Source: an uncultured Muribaculum sp.
GTDB taxonomy: Bacteria > Bacteroidota > Bacteroidia > Bacteroidales > Muribaculaceae
DNA length: 64,000 nucleotides
Reading direction: 5' to 3'
NCBI RefSeq assembly: GCF_910583865.1
Contig: NZ_CAJTYX010000013.1
Location: 4,291-68,290 of the forward strand
The notes beneath the pieces are model-generated. The model ran no database searches, had not been told where the DNA came from, and saw only the letters and a list, made by a program, of their open reading frames with translations. The position numbers were made by a program, and so were the translations under genes. Of this stretch, positions 18,601 to 27,288 are shown one piece after another (the stretch's first letter is position 1; every line of letters begins with the position of its first letter).

Positions 18601-19050
18601 GCTGGGCATGAGCGTCGCGGAGGTTCGTTAATCTACAACCAGGGTACGTTTATCGGTGCGTCGGTGCTTCTCTATCTCGCTACCGGCGAGCAGTGCTACC
18701 TTGACAATGCCATAAAGGGTGCGGAGTACTCGGTGGGCGAGATGTCGAAAGAGCATGGCATGCTCCCGTGGGCGCATGACCGCCGCAATCCGATGGACCA
18801 GGGTGGCCTTGAGCAGGGCATTTATCCCGCCATATGGGCGCAGTACATGAAACTTCTCGTCGATGAGTGCGGGCAGGAACAGTTCCGGCCTTTCATAGAG
18901 AAGAATATCGTCAACGGCTGGGCGCGTCGAGATCCGTCGCGTGGCATATGCGACGGCGAGTCGTGGAACCAGACCCCGGAGGGTGCGGTGATCGGCAGCT
19001 ACTCGGCCTCGTCCATCCCGGCACTAATGCTCCTCTTCCCTCCAAAGTAA
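15631..19050 (+). CDS. Two-domain secreted glycosidase: unassigned TIM-barrel-like region fused to GH76
   Basis: A secreted protein of 1139 residues with a signal peptide cut near ARA-DVK. The C-terminal part (about 740-1139) is a GH76-like mannanase domain with catalytic aspartates in FIYDDIQWW at residues 838-839 and repeats such as YLDMAKEIYDWSVDSL. The N-terminal part (about 25-700) is not a family I can name. It looks like a TIM barrel with an acidic IDAIFMEEPEFW strand end (Glu 152, 153, 155), a glutamine-amidotransferase-like Rossmann region (VKKGVPVQTVHIENLG, then LARWVKDGGQLVYSATDAD) and a beta domain. This order recalls GH42/GH-A type enzymes with a trimerisation domain. The gene follows the Sus operon and probably joins mannan breakdown. 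The substrate of the first half is unknown. Confidence 0.8.
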   Translation: MDRKTCAFIVTAMLLPAVARADVKTTFQTSREWRPTIDNRADAVMVYGVGGNPSDKHRKGHTFEDRVKSWRDRGYTVHFMTGIAWGEYQDYFTGEYDGKRHLDEGQVTQQGDTIWHGHMVPYIVPTANFLKYLKERHIKRVIDNGIDAIFMEEPEFWARSGYSDAFKKEWKEYYGTDWRPQHESPEATYMSSKLKYHLYYRALKEIFDYAKEYGRSKGMDVKCYVPTHSLVNYSQWQIVSPEASLASMPSCDGYIAQVWTGTSREPNYYDGRRRERVFENAYLEYGSMEAMTAPTGRKVFFLTDPIEDWPRDWEDYRQNYQATFTAQLLYPGIADYEVMPWPERIYEGLYKKSANSTEKARIPRFYSTQMQVMVNSLNKMPLSGNKVSGTPGIGVLMGNSLMFQRFPIHEGYDDPQLSNFYGMALPFVKKGVPVQTVHIENLGYGPALADIKVLMMSYSNMKPLDKDAHSFLARWVKDGGQLVYSATDADPFQGVGEWWNSNGMSYATPSEHLFESMGLERRPAEGNYKVGRGSVTVLRHDPKEYILNEGGDKKLFDEVCRLYEREAHAGRVETKNNFRLDRGLYEVIAVVDESVSDEPVRVTGPVIDLYDPELTVHTVYTVAPGHHALLVHPGRIIDRTKPQVLASASREYDEKSTPGHFSYVAKGPVETSAVARVYLPVRPESVKIDGKETFDPGEWDESSSTYRTRFENSPEGVAVEFAWNPVAPLPSAYAMDDVWEAYDGFNNVFLDTDKMIYRNTSADPHATDRFHGAAAIWCQPMYADMALNAAALARKSGDKARADRYDKLARDILDGNVKHYLDFDFDNGDETLGWFIYDDIQWWTITMARAYLQTGDERYRRLAEQSFARVWYGSPKVGDTGSYADPSKGLGGGMYWQWQPLRNPKAPRPSDAKMSCINFPTVIAAMLLSESEPADRKADRKPLKWKNGYGKFKRPAWETKQRYLDMAKEIYDWSVDSLVDTTTGRVVDHFAGHERRGGSLIYNQGTFIGASVLLYLATGEQCYLDNAIKGAEYSVGEMSKEHGMLPWAHDRRNPMDQGGLEQGIYPAIWAQYMKLLVDECGQEQFRPFIEKNIVNGWARRDPSRGICDGESWNQTPEGAVIGSYSASSIPALMLLFPPK

Positions 19051-19058
19051 TCTCAAAA

Positions 19059-19085
19059 GAAGGGTGTTGTACTGCCACACCCTTC
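19059..19085 (+). terminator. Hairpin after the GH76 fusion gene
   Basis: A 9-bp stem GAAGGGTGT/ACACCCTTC lies directly behind the stop codon without a clear T run. It is the first of two hairpins here. Confidence 0.4.
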
Positions 19086-19097
19086 CGTCAGATACAA

Positions 19098-19133
19098 CGG
19101 AGGTGTGTCGATTTTTCGACACACCTCCGTTTC
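19098..19133. terminator. Bidirectional terminator between convergent genes
   Basis: A 14-bp perfect stem CGGAGGTGTGTCGA/TCGACACACCTCCG lies between the GH76 fusion gene and the oppositely oriented DKNYY gene. Its core is the same as in the terminators at 3364 and 63363. Two 9-bp repeat units (GTCCGAC type) follow at 19150-19173. Confidence 0.7.
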
Positions 19134-19207
19134 GTGTATGGATAAGGCCGTCCGACGGTCCGACCGGTATGACAATTTTGGCATACTGCCTTTTGGTTAT
19201 GCAATTA

Positions 19208-19678
19208 TCAGTCGGCAATCCGGTTGCCGCAATAGTAGGTGTTCCAGTTATCGTGTGCGTAGCCGTCGCCGAGAGTCTCGAATGAATTGACTGAAGCTCC
19301 GTCAATCTTTGCTCCGAGATAGTAGGCGTTCCAGTTGTCCTTGGCGTATCCGTCGCCGAGATATTGGAAGGAGTTGACCGAAGCGCCGTCGATTTTACGT
19401 CCATCGAAATAGACGTTCCAGGCGTCGGCTGCATATCCGTCGGCGAGGGTCTTGAAGGTCATGGCGGATGCGTCCTTCACGAGGTGTCCGTTGAAGTACA
19501 CCTTGTCGTTGGAAACAATGTAGCGGCATCTGTCGTGGCGCCCGCAATGCCTGTGGCCGTCCTCGGGGCATTCGTAGGCGCGGCCGCAATGTGGACGATG
19601 GTCCGGACACTGTGCCGTGAGGGTCAGTCCGGTGGCCATGAATATAGTCGCTAACAGTAATGATGCTGATTTCAACAT
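19208..19678 (-). CDS. Secreted DKNYY-type repeat protein
   Basis: A secreted protein of 156 residues with a signal peptide ending near LTAQC and a Cys/His-rich stretch (CPDHRPHCGRAYECPEDGH...). Three tandem units of 29 residues follow, of the form VYFDGRKIDGASVNSFQYLG-DGYAKDNWN, plus a partial fourth (TYYCGNRIAD). This spacing of aromatic, Gly and Asp residues matches the DKNYY family of repeat proteins, whose function is unknown. The Cys/His stretch could bind metal. Two Cys lie in the Tyr-Tyr-Cys and Cys-Arg positions of the repeats. Confidence 0.75.
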   Translation of the reverse strand: MLKSASLLLATIFMATGLTLTAQCPDHRPHCGRAYECPEDGHRHCGRHDRCRYIVSNDKVYFNGHLVKDASAMTFKTLADGYAADAWNVYFDGRKIDGASVNSFQYLGDGYAKDNWNAYYLGAKIDGASVNSFETLGDGYAHDNWNTYYCGNRIAD

Positions 19679-19700
19679 GGGGGATATCTATATTTTGTCA

Positions 19701-22700
19701 TTATTGGTTTATATGCAGTAGCGTGCCGGAGGAGTGGGCGGTGAGGGAGGGTGCGTATTGGCTCTGGATCGTGGCTATGCCGGAGGAGAATGTGCCCGCG
19801 TTGTTGACGTTGAGGAGATAGCTCAGGCGGTAAGTGCCCTTCGGCAGGCGGGTGATGAAGATGTTGGTGGCCGCATCGCGGTTTTCGCGGTAGAAACAGA
19901 GTCCTTCGGACCAGATGGGGGTAGGCAGCTGGTCGACCGGTTCGAGGCATGCCGCACGGTTGTCGACGATGGCGGCATAGTCGATGTCGCGTGCGGCAAC
20001 GATGGTGAGGTTGACCTGAATCACATCGCCTGTGCGCAGGGTGTCTGCATCGACCCATTTCTCACCGTCGGGGGTGGGGACACGCTTGTAGATGGCCTTT
20101 TCTATCGAGAGGTCATCACATGACGCTGCCTTTATGTCGGTCATCACTCCGGTGTAGCGGCTGATGACGGCGCCCCACGACGGGCCGGCCTGCGACTTGC
20201 CTATGGCGAGGGTCTTGCCGGAAGGACGCAGCGACGTAATGTCAGTGCGCATCTCGCCGAGGAGTGATTCGATCCTGTCGGGCATCACCTTCTCCTTGCC
20301 GACCTTTATGACTACGGGTGAGGCCGGACGCGTCCATTTCGTGCCGGTGCGAAGTATAGAGGCGATTACTTGCGACGTGACTACCGAGGTACCCCAATCG
20401 GTGGCCTCTTTCTGTATTATCATCCATTGGCGTATGAGGTCGATGTCGGGCGACGAGGGGTCGACGGCTGCGAATGCATCGAGAATCAAGGCGGTGGTGC
20501 CTATGCGTCCCATCGACCACCACGACTGCGTGTCGAGCGACGGCCACCACATGCCGCGCTCGGGAGTGGTTACGGCGAAGTCGCGTAGTGAGGCTACGGC
20601 GAGACGGGCAGCTTCTGTCTGTCCCTGTGCCTTGAATATCAGGGCCGCGATAGCCTTAGAGCCTGCGGGCATGTCGCGCCACGACTTTAGCAGCGAGGCC
20701 ACGGTGCGCGAGGTGAGGGCTGTGCATTCTCCGGGTCGTTCGGTGTCGGGGTAAAGGGCGCGGATGTAGACGTAGGTCTCGTCGGTGGAGTCGCGGTGCT
20801 TGCGTGCGTATGCGGCTACAGTGCTGTCGGTGTAGGCGAGGGCCTTGTCGATGATGGCGGAGAGGTCCTTGTTGTCAGGAAGCCATCCGAGCTGCCGGAG
20901 CCGGCCGAAGGTAAGAAGGGCGTTTTCGGTGGCCCAAAGCGACGACTGCATGTAGAGCGGTGTCCAGGCCAGTCCGCCGTCGTCGCATTGGAGCTTCTTC
21001 AGCAGGGCTATCGACGCGGTATAGGTAGAACTGATCTCTTTCGGGTCGAACAGCAGGGAGAGGCGCTCCATGCGTTCGGTCTGTGAGCGTGCGTCCATCA
21101 TCCAGGGTGTGGCGTTGAGGAGCACGATCTTCAGGTCGGCGTTGCGCTCAAGCATAGACGTGAGTGTCGAGTCGGAGCGGTCGGAATGGCTCCATTGGCG
21201 CAACGCTTCGGCTATGGCCGGCTGGTCGCGGAGCAGCCCGTCGGCCACGGCTGCCGAGAATATTGCTGCGGAGGCCGACAGCGCGTCGCGCGACTCTCCG
21301 GCGCGTATTCTCGGGAGGGCGGTTGCCACGTACCATGCCGGATTCTCGCAGAACTGCAGGGTGACGCGTGCCTCCTTGCCCATCTTGGGGAGCTTGACGG
21401 CCCAGTCGAGTGTGTCGGCGGGTATGTAGAACGGTGTGGATTCCACCACCGGCTGCGACGCGGGGAGCACGGGTATCACGGTCTGCTCGCCGTCGGCATA
21501 GCGTCCTGCCGATGCCTTCACCCGGTAGCCGAGCATCAACGCGTCGGCGGGAGCGTCGATGTCGGTGGATATGATGGTGGACCCTTGCGGGGCAACATCG
21601 ACGGTGTAGTCACGTGAGTCGAGCACCTCCCCTGTCGCGGGGTCGAATATCTCTACGCTGACGGCGACCGTAGAGGCGCTGTCGGCATTGTTCATGACGG
21701 TAGCCTTAACTACAGCCTTGTCGCCGTTGCGCAGGAAGCGCGGCAGGTTGGGCTGCACCATCACCGGCTTGGAGGCAATCATCTCGCGTGCGGCTGTGCC
21801 GGCAATCATGTCGGCATTGTAGGCGATGGCCTTGAGCGCCCAAGTGGCGTTGGCGTTGGGAGCGGTGAAGTCGATGCGCAGCGAGCCGTCGGCCTCTGTG
21901 GTGAGCATCGGGGCAAACAGCGCCAGAGGGGTCTCGGCATCGCGGTAGGCGAACTCGTCGCTTTCCTTACGCGCCGCCGGAGCGCCTCCATCCATGTCGG
22001 CCGAATCTTCGGATACAGCCTCTTCCACCTCAATGCTTTTCTTGTGCTCGCGCACCACGTTTTTATCATCTGTACCGGCTGCCATCATAGGCGCTTGTTC
22101 CACGGCATTGAACACCCGGTTGGTGGTCGCCATGGTATTAATCACCTCCTCCTCCTTTACTTCGTCTTTCGCATAAACGCTGGTCGCGCCGTAGATTCTG
22201 CTTCGAAGCATTCTGACGACACCTTCGCCTATGAGCGGACGTCCCCATGTAATGTAAGAGAGTGTGGGCATCGACGGACATGTGAAGCGCTTCACGGGGA
22301 GCGAGCGTGAATTGTCATGCCATCCGAGTCCATTGTTTATGTTCATAGAGGGCACGGGGTAGGGTGAGCGTTGCGGATAGAGGGAGAAGCGCTGCGGTGT
22401 GATGGCGTCGAGGGCCTTGTTGTATATGTCGAGCATCAGCGCGGCGCGTTGCGGGGAGGAATCCTTGCCGCCGGTGACGCGCAGTGTCCATCGCTCGGTG
22501 TCGCCCGGGGCTATGCGGTCGCGGAAGCTCTCTATGGCTATATCGAGAGAGGAGATGACGTTGTCGCGGGTGTAGTTGACTTGCAACTCATCGTATTTGT
22601 AGCCGCGTGCCGTGGCCATGATGAGCGTGGCTGTGGGGGTATCGGCAGGCAGGTCGCGGGTGAAGCGGTGCATGCCCGGGCCGACTGTTATCCAGCCTTT

Positions 22701-25460
22701 GTCGATTACACGGTCGCCGGCGGTGAGGATGTAGAGGATCCACGTCTCGGGCGCGGTGGTTGCATAGAGCTGGTCGATCCCACCGGTGGCGGGGATAGTG
22801 GCCGAAGTGGCCGGAAGCCATAGCAGGAGGTCGGCCACAGGAGACGCTGTGTCTGATGGCCGGTAGAGCACTACGTCGGCGATGGTAGCGGGGTCGGCGA
22901 GAGTGGTGTCGGCGGTTGCGACGCGCAGGGAGTAGACGCCGCTCTTGAGGGCAGTGACATCTATTTCCGGCTTTGCGGACTCGAATGTGCCGCGTGCGGC
23001 CACTGTGGAATCTGCGCGCAGGAACTCGTAGGTGATTGTTGCGTCGCGTTTGACTCCGTTGACGGTAGTGAGGTCAAGGTTGAGACGCAGGGGTTTGTCG
23101 GCATCCACGTTGAGATTGGCGAGGGCCGCGTTGAGCAAAAGCTGCTTGCCGAGGGTGAATGCCGTCGATGCGGTGCGGTTTTCGCCTGAGGGTGATGTGA
23201 CGGTGATGTCGGCGGTGAACACGCCCTTGTCGACCGGGGCGCCGGAGAGGAGGGCATCAGTGCATATTATCGTGAAACGACCTTCGGCATCGGTGGTATC
23301 GGGGAGCGAGGCGAATGACACGGGTGTGTTCCACCAGGCCCGGCCGCCTGCCGAGAGGTTGACCGACACCGTGGCGTCGGCTACGGGAAATCCGGAGTAT
23401 GTGACGGCACGTCCTTTGACGGTGACATCCCCCTTTTCCGGGGTATCGCGCTCCACGTCGGTCACTTCGATCATGTAGGTCGGGAGCTTGTAGTCGGAGA
23501 CGGTGAAATATACGTTGCTCCAACGCTGTTTCTTGGCAATGGCATCGTCGGTGAGGGTGAATCGCAGGGAATAGTTGCCTGTCAGACCTTCCTTAGGTAT
23601 GTTGAAGCTGCCCTCGGCACGTCCGAACAGGTCGGTGGTTACGGTAGCGGTGTCGACCGGCTGCATGTTGGCGTCATACATCACCACGCGCATTTCTGTG
23701 TCCGGCATGGGTTTGGATGCCTGCTGAAGGAACGATTGCGCTATGGCCGCCCATTCCACGGTGTCACCCGGATGGTAGAGCGCGAGCGAGGTGAATCCCT
23801 GCACGCTATAGGCACGTGACGGGTCGTTGTAGTAGTTGTTCATGCCCACCGATTCGGCGAAGCGGTCTGTGCCTTTCTGCGCGAATATGGTGCGTGCCTT
23901 GGGGTTGATCTGCGCCATTCCGTCAGCATCGGTGGTCTTGGTGTCAATGAGGGAGAACTTGCGTTGGCGGTTTTCATAGCCGTAGCCTTTAAGCGTGGCC
24001 CCTTCGACGGGGCGGCCTGTGGCGGGGTTGACCACGAATGGCCATGCCTCACCCTTGAACGAGAGGGAGCCGAGGCGCAGGGCCGAGCAATGGACGTAGA
24101 CGTAGTTGCCTGTATCGATGGTCTGTTCGGGAAACACGGCGGCGACGATATATGTGCCCGGAGTGTCGAGCACCACCTTGCGGGTGATGTCGGTGCGGAA
24201 AGGCGCGACGGAATCGCAGGTGACACGCACGCTCTTCACCAGTCTGAGTTGCGGTATGTTCTTTTTCGTCACCTCATATCCCCAGCTCCATTCTCCCCAT
24301 TTGTATGGTGCGGAGTAGACGTTGACAGAGAAGTCGCGTGCATTTCTCACGCGGAGATTGAGCTGCAGGGAGTCGCCGGGCATCACTGTCGAGGGGTATC
24401 TGACCGTTACGGCAGGCTGCTTCATCCAGGCCATGTCGCGCTGCAGCCATCCGTTGCGGAAGTAGCGTGGATGGGCGGCAATCTGCTCCTCGCATGCGGC
24501 GATGAACTTCTTTATGATGGGCAGTGGTGCTTCGTCGTTGCTCACCGTGCCGTCGGCCTTGATGAGGATTTCGGCGGCATATGGCGAGGCCTTGTGTGTT
24601 TGCCACAGGGAGTAGAGCGCGTCGAACATGCGTGTGCGTGTCTGCTCCATCTGCTCGCCGCGCGAGAAAAGGTTGTCGTTGACAAATTCCAGGCGGCTTA
24701 GGTCGGCGGCTATGAGCGCGGCGGGACGCGTGCGGGCATGGTCGATCCATGTCGAATAGATGTCGAGCACACGTCGCGCCAAAGGCTTCTGCACGGTGAC
24801 GTGCATGGCCAGGAAATCGCCCCATGGGCAGAGAAGCCGCAGGGGGAGCATGTCGGTCTCGCCAAGTTGCGGCAGCAGTGAAGTGGCCTGCGAGGCCACG
24901 AAGTCGAGCACGGTGGGGTACATGTCTGCAATCCTGCGGTCGACCGAGATTACCTTGGCGTAGGCCGACAGGGATGTGGCCGCGAGCGCGTCGGGACGTT
25001 CCATGGCGCTGTCGACAAGCGCCGTGATTGTGTCGCGCCATTGTGTGCCGCTCCATAGCTTGTAGTCGGATGTGTCGGCGGCAGGTTGTTCGCAGCGGTC
25101 GTAGTTCCAGCGGTTGCGTTGATAGAGCGCAAAGTACATCTTTGCAGTAAGCAGGTCGACAAGGGCCTTGTCGGCAGGTCGTGTGAGCGTCCTGGAGGTG
25201 CGGCGGCAGTCGGCGAGCACGGTCGATGCGCTGTCGGGGTCGATTTCGGTGAGCGCCATCGAGAGGTTCATGAGCGCGCGCAGGGCGAGAGGCCCGTTGT
25301 CGGCGGCTATGGCCTTGTCGAGCATCGTGCGTGCTCCGGAGGCAACCTTGGTGGGAAACGCGAAGTCCGGCTTGGCGTAGGAATCGGCGGCTGTGGTGGC
25401 TGCGACGAGGGTGAACGTCGATGCCATGGCTGCCATGAATATGAGAATTCGGCGTAGCAT
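19701..25460 (-). CDS. Large bacterial alpha-2-macroglobulin family protein
   Basis: A secreted protein of about 1919 residues. The start at 25460 (MLRRILIFMAAMAS...) begins a signal peptide; the longer frame up to 25526 gives no better N-terminus. It contains repeated macroglobulin beta domains, for example the MG2-like stretch GFTSLALYHPGDTVEWAAIAQS, the alpha-2-macroglobulin core APNANATWALKAIAYNADM, and a helical thioester-domain fold (LQCDDGGLAWTPLYMQSSLWATENALL). No thioester motif CxEQ is present, so it would not trap proteases covalently. Such proteins are proposed to inhibit proteases or stabilise the envelope. An acidic Glu/Asp/Ala linker (KSIEVEEAVSEDSADMDGG) lies in the middle. 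It is downstream of the ECF/Spy-like genes on the same strand, behind a possible terminator. Confidence 0.88.
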   Translation of the reverse strand: MLRRILIFMAAMASTFTLVAATTAADSYAKPDFAFPTKVASGARTMLDKAIAADNGPLALRALMNLSMALTEIDPDSASTVLADCRRTSRTLTRPADKALVDLLTAKMYFALYQRNRWNYDRCEQPAADTSDYKLWSGTQWRDTITALVDSAMERPDALAATSLSAYAKVISVDRRIADMYPTVLDFVASQATSLLPQLGETDMLPLRLLCPWGDFLAMHVTVQKPLARRVLDIYSTWIDHARTRPAALIAADLSRLEFVNDNLFSRGEQMEQTRTRMFDALYSLWQTHKASPYAAEILIKADGTVSNDEAPLPIIKKFIAACEEQIAAHPRYFRNGWLQRDMAWMKQPAVTVRYPSTVMPGDSLQLNLRVRNARDFSVNVYSAPYKWGEWSWGYEVTKKNIPQLRLVKSVRVTCDSVAPFRTDITRKVVLDTPGTYIVAAVFPEQTIDTGNYVYVHCSALRLGSLSFKGEAWPFVVNPATGRPVEGATLKGYGYENRQRKFSLIDTKTTDADGMAQINPKARTIFAQKGTDRFAESVGMNNYYNDPSRAYSVQGFTSLALYHPGDTVEWAAIAQSFLQQASKPMPDTEMRVVMYDANMQPVDTATVTTDLFGRAEGSFNIPKEGLTGNYSLRFTLTDDAIAKKQRWSNVYFTVSDYKLPTYMIEVTDVERDTPEKGDVTVKGRAVTYSGFPVADATVSVNLSAGGRAWWNTPVSFASLPDTTDAEGRFTIICTDALLSGAPVDKGVFTADITVTSPSGENRTASTAFTLGKQLLLNAALANLNVDADKPLRLNLDLTTVNGVKRDATITYEFLRADSTVAARGTFESAKPEIDVTALKSGVYSLRVATADTTLADPATIADVVLYRPSDTASPVADLLLWLPATSATIPATGGIDQLYATTAPETWILYILTAGDRVIDKGWITVGPGMHRFTRDLPADTPTATLIMATARGYKYDELQVNYTRDNVISSLDIAIESFRDRIAPGDTERWTLRVTGGKDSSPQRAALMLDIYNKALDAITPQRFSLYPQRSPYPVPSMNINNGLGWHDNSRSLPVKRFTCPSMPTLSYITWGRPLIGEGVVRMLRSRIYGATSVYAKDEVKEEEVINTMATTNRVFNAVEQAPMMAAGTDDKNVVREHKKSIEVEEAVSEDSADMDGGAPAARKESDEFAYRDAETPLALFAPMLTTEADGSLRIDFTAPNANATWALKAIAYNADMIAGTAAREMIASKPVMVQPNLPRFLRNGDKAVVKATVMNNADSASTVAVSVEIFDPATGEVLDSRDYTVDVAPQGSTIISTDIDAPADALMLGYRVKASAGRYADGEQTVIPVLPASQPVVESTPFYIPADTLDWAVKLPKMGKEARVTLQFCENPAWYVATALPRIRAGESRDALSASAAIFSAAVADGLLRDQPAIAEALRQWSHSDRSDSTLTSMLERNADLKIVLLNATPWMMDARSQTERMERLSLLFDPKEISSTYTASIALLKKLQCDDGGLAWTPLYMQSSLWATENALLTFGRLRQLGWLPDNKDLSAIIDKALAYTDSTVAAYARKHRDSTDETYVYIRALYPDTERPGECTALTSRTVASLLKSWRDMPAGSKAIAALIFKAQGQTEAARLAVASLRDFAVTTPERGMWWPSLDTQSWWSMGRIGTTALILDAFAAVDPSSPDIDLIRQWMIIQKEATDWGTSVVTSQVIASILRTGTKWTRPASPVVIKVGKEKVMPDRIESLLGEMRTDITSLRPSGKTLAIGKSQAGPSWGAVISRYTGVMTDIKAASCDDLSIEKAIYKRVPTPDGEKWVDADTLRTGDVIQVNLTIVAARDIDYAAIVDNRAACLEPVDQLPTPIWSEGLCFYRENRDAATNIFITRLPKGTYRLSYLLNVNNAGTFSSGIATIQSQYAPSLTAHSSGTLLHINQ

Positions 25461-25523
25461 AGGGGGAAGTGTTATTCGGTTAAATAATGGAGAGGAGCGG
25501 GGGCACGAGGCCATCATATAGAA

Positions 25524-25576
25524 CAAGCGGCAGGGCTATGAGGGTTCATTGCTGATTGCCCGGCGCCTGCCGCTTG
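25524..25576 (-). terminator. Inverted repeat between Spy-like gene and alpha-2-macroglobulin gene
   Basis: A perfect 11-bp inverted repeat CAAGCGGCAGG/CCTGCCGCTTG encloses 31 bases and is followed on the minus strand by TTCTATATG. It may be a weak terminator that separates the two genes. Confidence 0.4.
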
Positions 25577-25634
25577 GTGTATGTGTGGGAAATGGGATGA
25601 TGCTGTCGGTGACGGGAGCGTCGGAGTGTGTGGG

Positions 25635-26117
25635 TCAGTCGGCTTTTCTCTGCTTCATGCGCGAGTGCTGTTTCATCACCTCTCTTGTGAAGCGGCGTTC
25701 AGCCTGGGTCAGGCGATAGAGCTGCTGCGGGGTGAGTACACCTTTGAATTTGGCATAATACTCTTTTTCGGTCTGTACCTCGCGTGCGCGGGTTTCGAGC
25801 ACGGCTTCGGTGGCTTTCTCGTATTCGAGGTCGCTTACCGAGGCCTTGCTGCGGTTGATTTTGCGTTCAAGCTGACGGCATTCGTGCTGCGACTTTATGT
25901 TGATCTCGTTCATAGCGTCGTAGAGCGGGAAGAACTTCTGTTGCTGTTCAGCGGTGAGTCCCAGCTCTTTTGTGAGGAAATCGTGTTTGTAGACACGCAT
26001 CTGTTTGAACCATTCCTGGCGATTCATCTTGTTGTCGGGGCATTCCTGGGCCATCGTCAGGGCAGACGAGGTGAATGCGGCCAGCAATATGACAATTGAT
26101 ATAATGCGGTGTATCAT
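25635..26117 (-). CDS. Spy/CpxP-like periplasmic protein
   Basis: A protein of 160 residues with a signal peptide (cut near TMAQEC) and a mostly helical, charged body. LGLTAEQQQKFFPLYDAMNEI and GVLTPQQLYRLTQAERRFTREV are LTxxQ-type motifs of the Spy/CpxP superfamily of envelope stress chaperones. It is 13 bases downstream of the small membrane protein gene in the ECF cluster, which supports an envelope stress role. A general periplasmic chaperone function is inferred. Confidence 0.7.
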   Translation of the reverse strand: MIHRIISIVILLAAFTSSALTMAQECPDNKMNRQEWFKQMRVYKHDFLTKELGLTAEQQQKFFPLYDAMNEINIKSQHECRQLERKINRSKASVSDLEYEKATEAVLETRAREVQTEKEYYAKFKGVLTPQQLYRLTQAERRFTREVMKQHSRMKQRKAD

Positions 26118-26130
26118 AAGTGAACTTTGA

Positions 26131-26556
26131 TTATTCCTGGGAGTATGAATCGTCGATACTGAATGAGGCCGGTGTATAGCCGTCCTCGTACATCTCTTCG
26201 AGAAGGTCGTATTCGTCGACGTCGGAGTCGTAGTACTGGTAGACCTGGTCTGAGGCGAGCACCTTGGCTATGGCGGGATTGTCGGACATGCGCTTGTAGG
26301 ATGGCGTGCCGGCGATGTCGTTGAACATCCACATCATCAGCCACACTCCGCCGAACATGGCGGCCATGTAGGCGTAGGGGCGCACCTTCATCCAGAGGGT
26401 GCGACGGCGTGGAGTGTCGGTTGCCGTCTGCTTCTGCGGCAGGCGTTCCATCATCGATGCGGCGAATGTGTCGAAGTAGCCTTCGGGCACGGTCATGCCG
26501 TCGGTGCGCGGCAGGCGCGGGGATATGTCGTGACGTTCGCGATTCATGATCAACAT
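26131..26556 (-). CDS. Putative anti-sigma factor, single membrane span
   Basis: A protein of 141 residues with a soluble N-terminal region (VPEGYFDTFAASMMERLP), one hydrophobic span (YAYMAAMFGGVWLMMWMF) and an acidic C-terminal part rich in Asp/Glu/Tyr. The VPEGYF motif near the N-terminus is common in small Bacteroidetes proteins encoded after ECF sigma genes. Its place between an ECF sigma gene and a Spy-like gene makes a membrane anti-sigma factor likely. A second in-frame ATG at 26547 is an equally good start. Confidence 0.6.
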   Translation of the reverse strand: MLIMNRERHDISPRLPRTDGMTVPEGYFDTFAASMMERLPQKQTATDTPRRRTLWMKVRPYAYMAAMFGGVWLMMWMFNDIAGTPSYKRMSDNPAIAKVLASDQVYQYYDSDVDEYDLLEEMYEDGYTPASFSIDDSYSQE

Positions 26557-26595
26557 GTTTTTTCTGATGATTTGACTAAGGCATTGGGATGAGGT

Positions 26596-27156
26596 TTAAT
26601 CGGAATCGGCAAAATATTGCTCGATTTTTTTCGCGGCGTGGTGGTACGACGCTTTCAGCGCCCCTACCGACGTGCCGAGTATCTCCGACATCTGCTCGTA
26701 TTTCATCTCGTCGAAGTAGCGCATGTTGAACACGAGCCTCTGTTTCTCGGGGAGCGAGGCTATGGCCTTTCGGAGTTTCAGCGCCAGCTCGTCACCGTCG
26801 ACGTAGGTGTCAGCCTCGATAAGGTTGACCAGATGCGACTCCTCGTCGTCGAGCGACAGGTGCATCCTCTTGCGCTCCTTGGCCAGGAAGGTGATGCTCT
26901 CGTTTATGGCTATCTTGTGGAGCCACGTTGATAGCTTGGCGTCGCCCCGGAAGTTTTCGATGTTGTCCCAGGCTTTCAGGAATGTGTTTTGCAGCAGGTC
27001 GTTGGCATCCTCGTGGTTTTCGACCATGCGACGTATCTGCCAGTAGAGTGGCTGCTGGTAGATGGCGATCACTTCGCCGAATGCCGCACGGCACTGTGCG
27101 GGGTCGCGCAGCCGGGCTATCAGGGTCGGATCGTCCGTTTTGGTGTCGTCTGCCAT
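26596..27156 (-). CDS. ECF-type RNA polymerase sigma factor
   Basis: A sigma-70 family protein of 186 residues with region 2 (YWQIRRMVENHEDANDLLQNTFLKAWDNI, then KLSTWLHKIAINES) and region 4 (LPEKQRLVFNMRYFDEMKYEQMSEILGTSVGALKASYHHAAKKI). It would direct transcription in response to an envelope signal, under control of the next gene downstream. Short spacings (39 and 13 bases) join it to the putative anti-sigma and Spy-like genes as one operon. Confidence 0.93.
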   Translation of the reverse strand: MADDTKTDDPTLIARLRDPAQCRAAFGEVIAIYQQPLYWQIRRMVENHEDANDLLQNTFLKAWDNIENFRGDAKLSTWLHKIAINESITFLAKERKRMHLSLDDEESHLVNLIEADTYVDGDELALKLRKAIASLPEKQRLVFNMRYFDEMKYEQMSEILGTSVGALKASYHHAAKKIEQYFADSD

Positions 27157-27288
27157 AGGGGTGTCGGGGAAAATTTTTCTGCGAAAATACGTATTCTTTT
27201 CGTAAATTGGCGGCGTGAAATTGTTAAAGTGTTAAAAAACGGGCGTGAGCCGCAAAATGAGTCTCTACGTCCTTGATTATATTGCATC

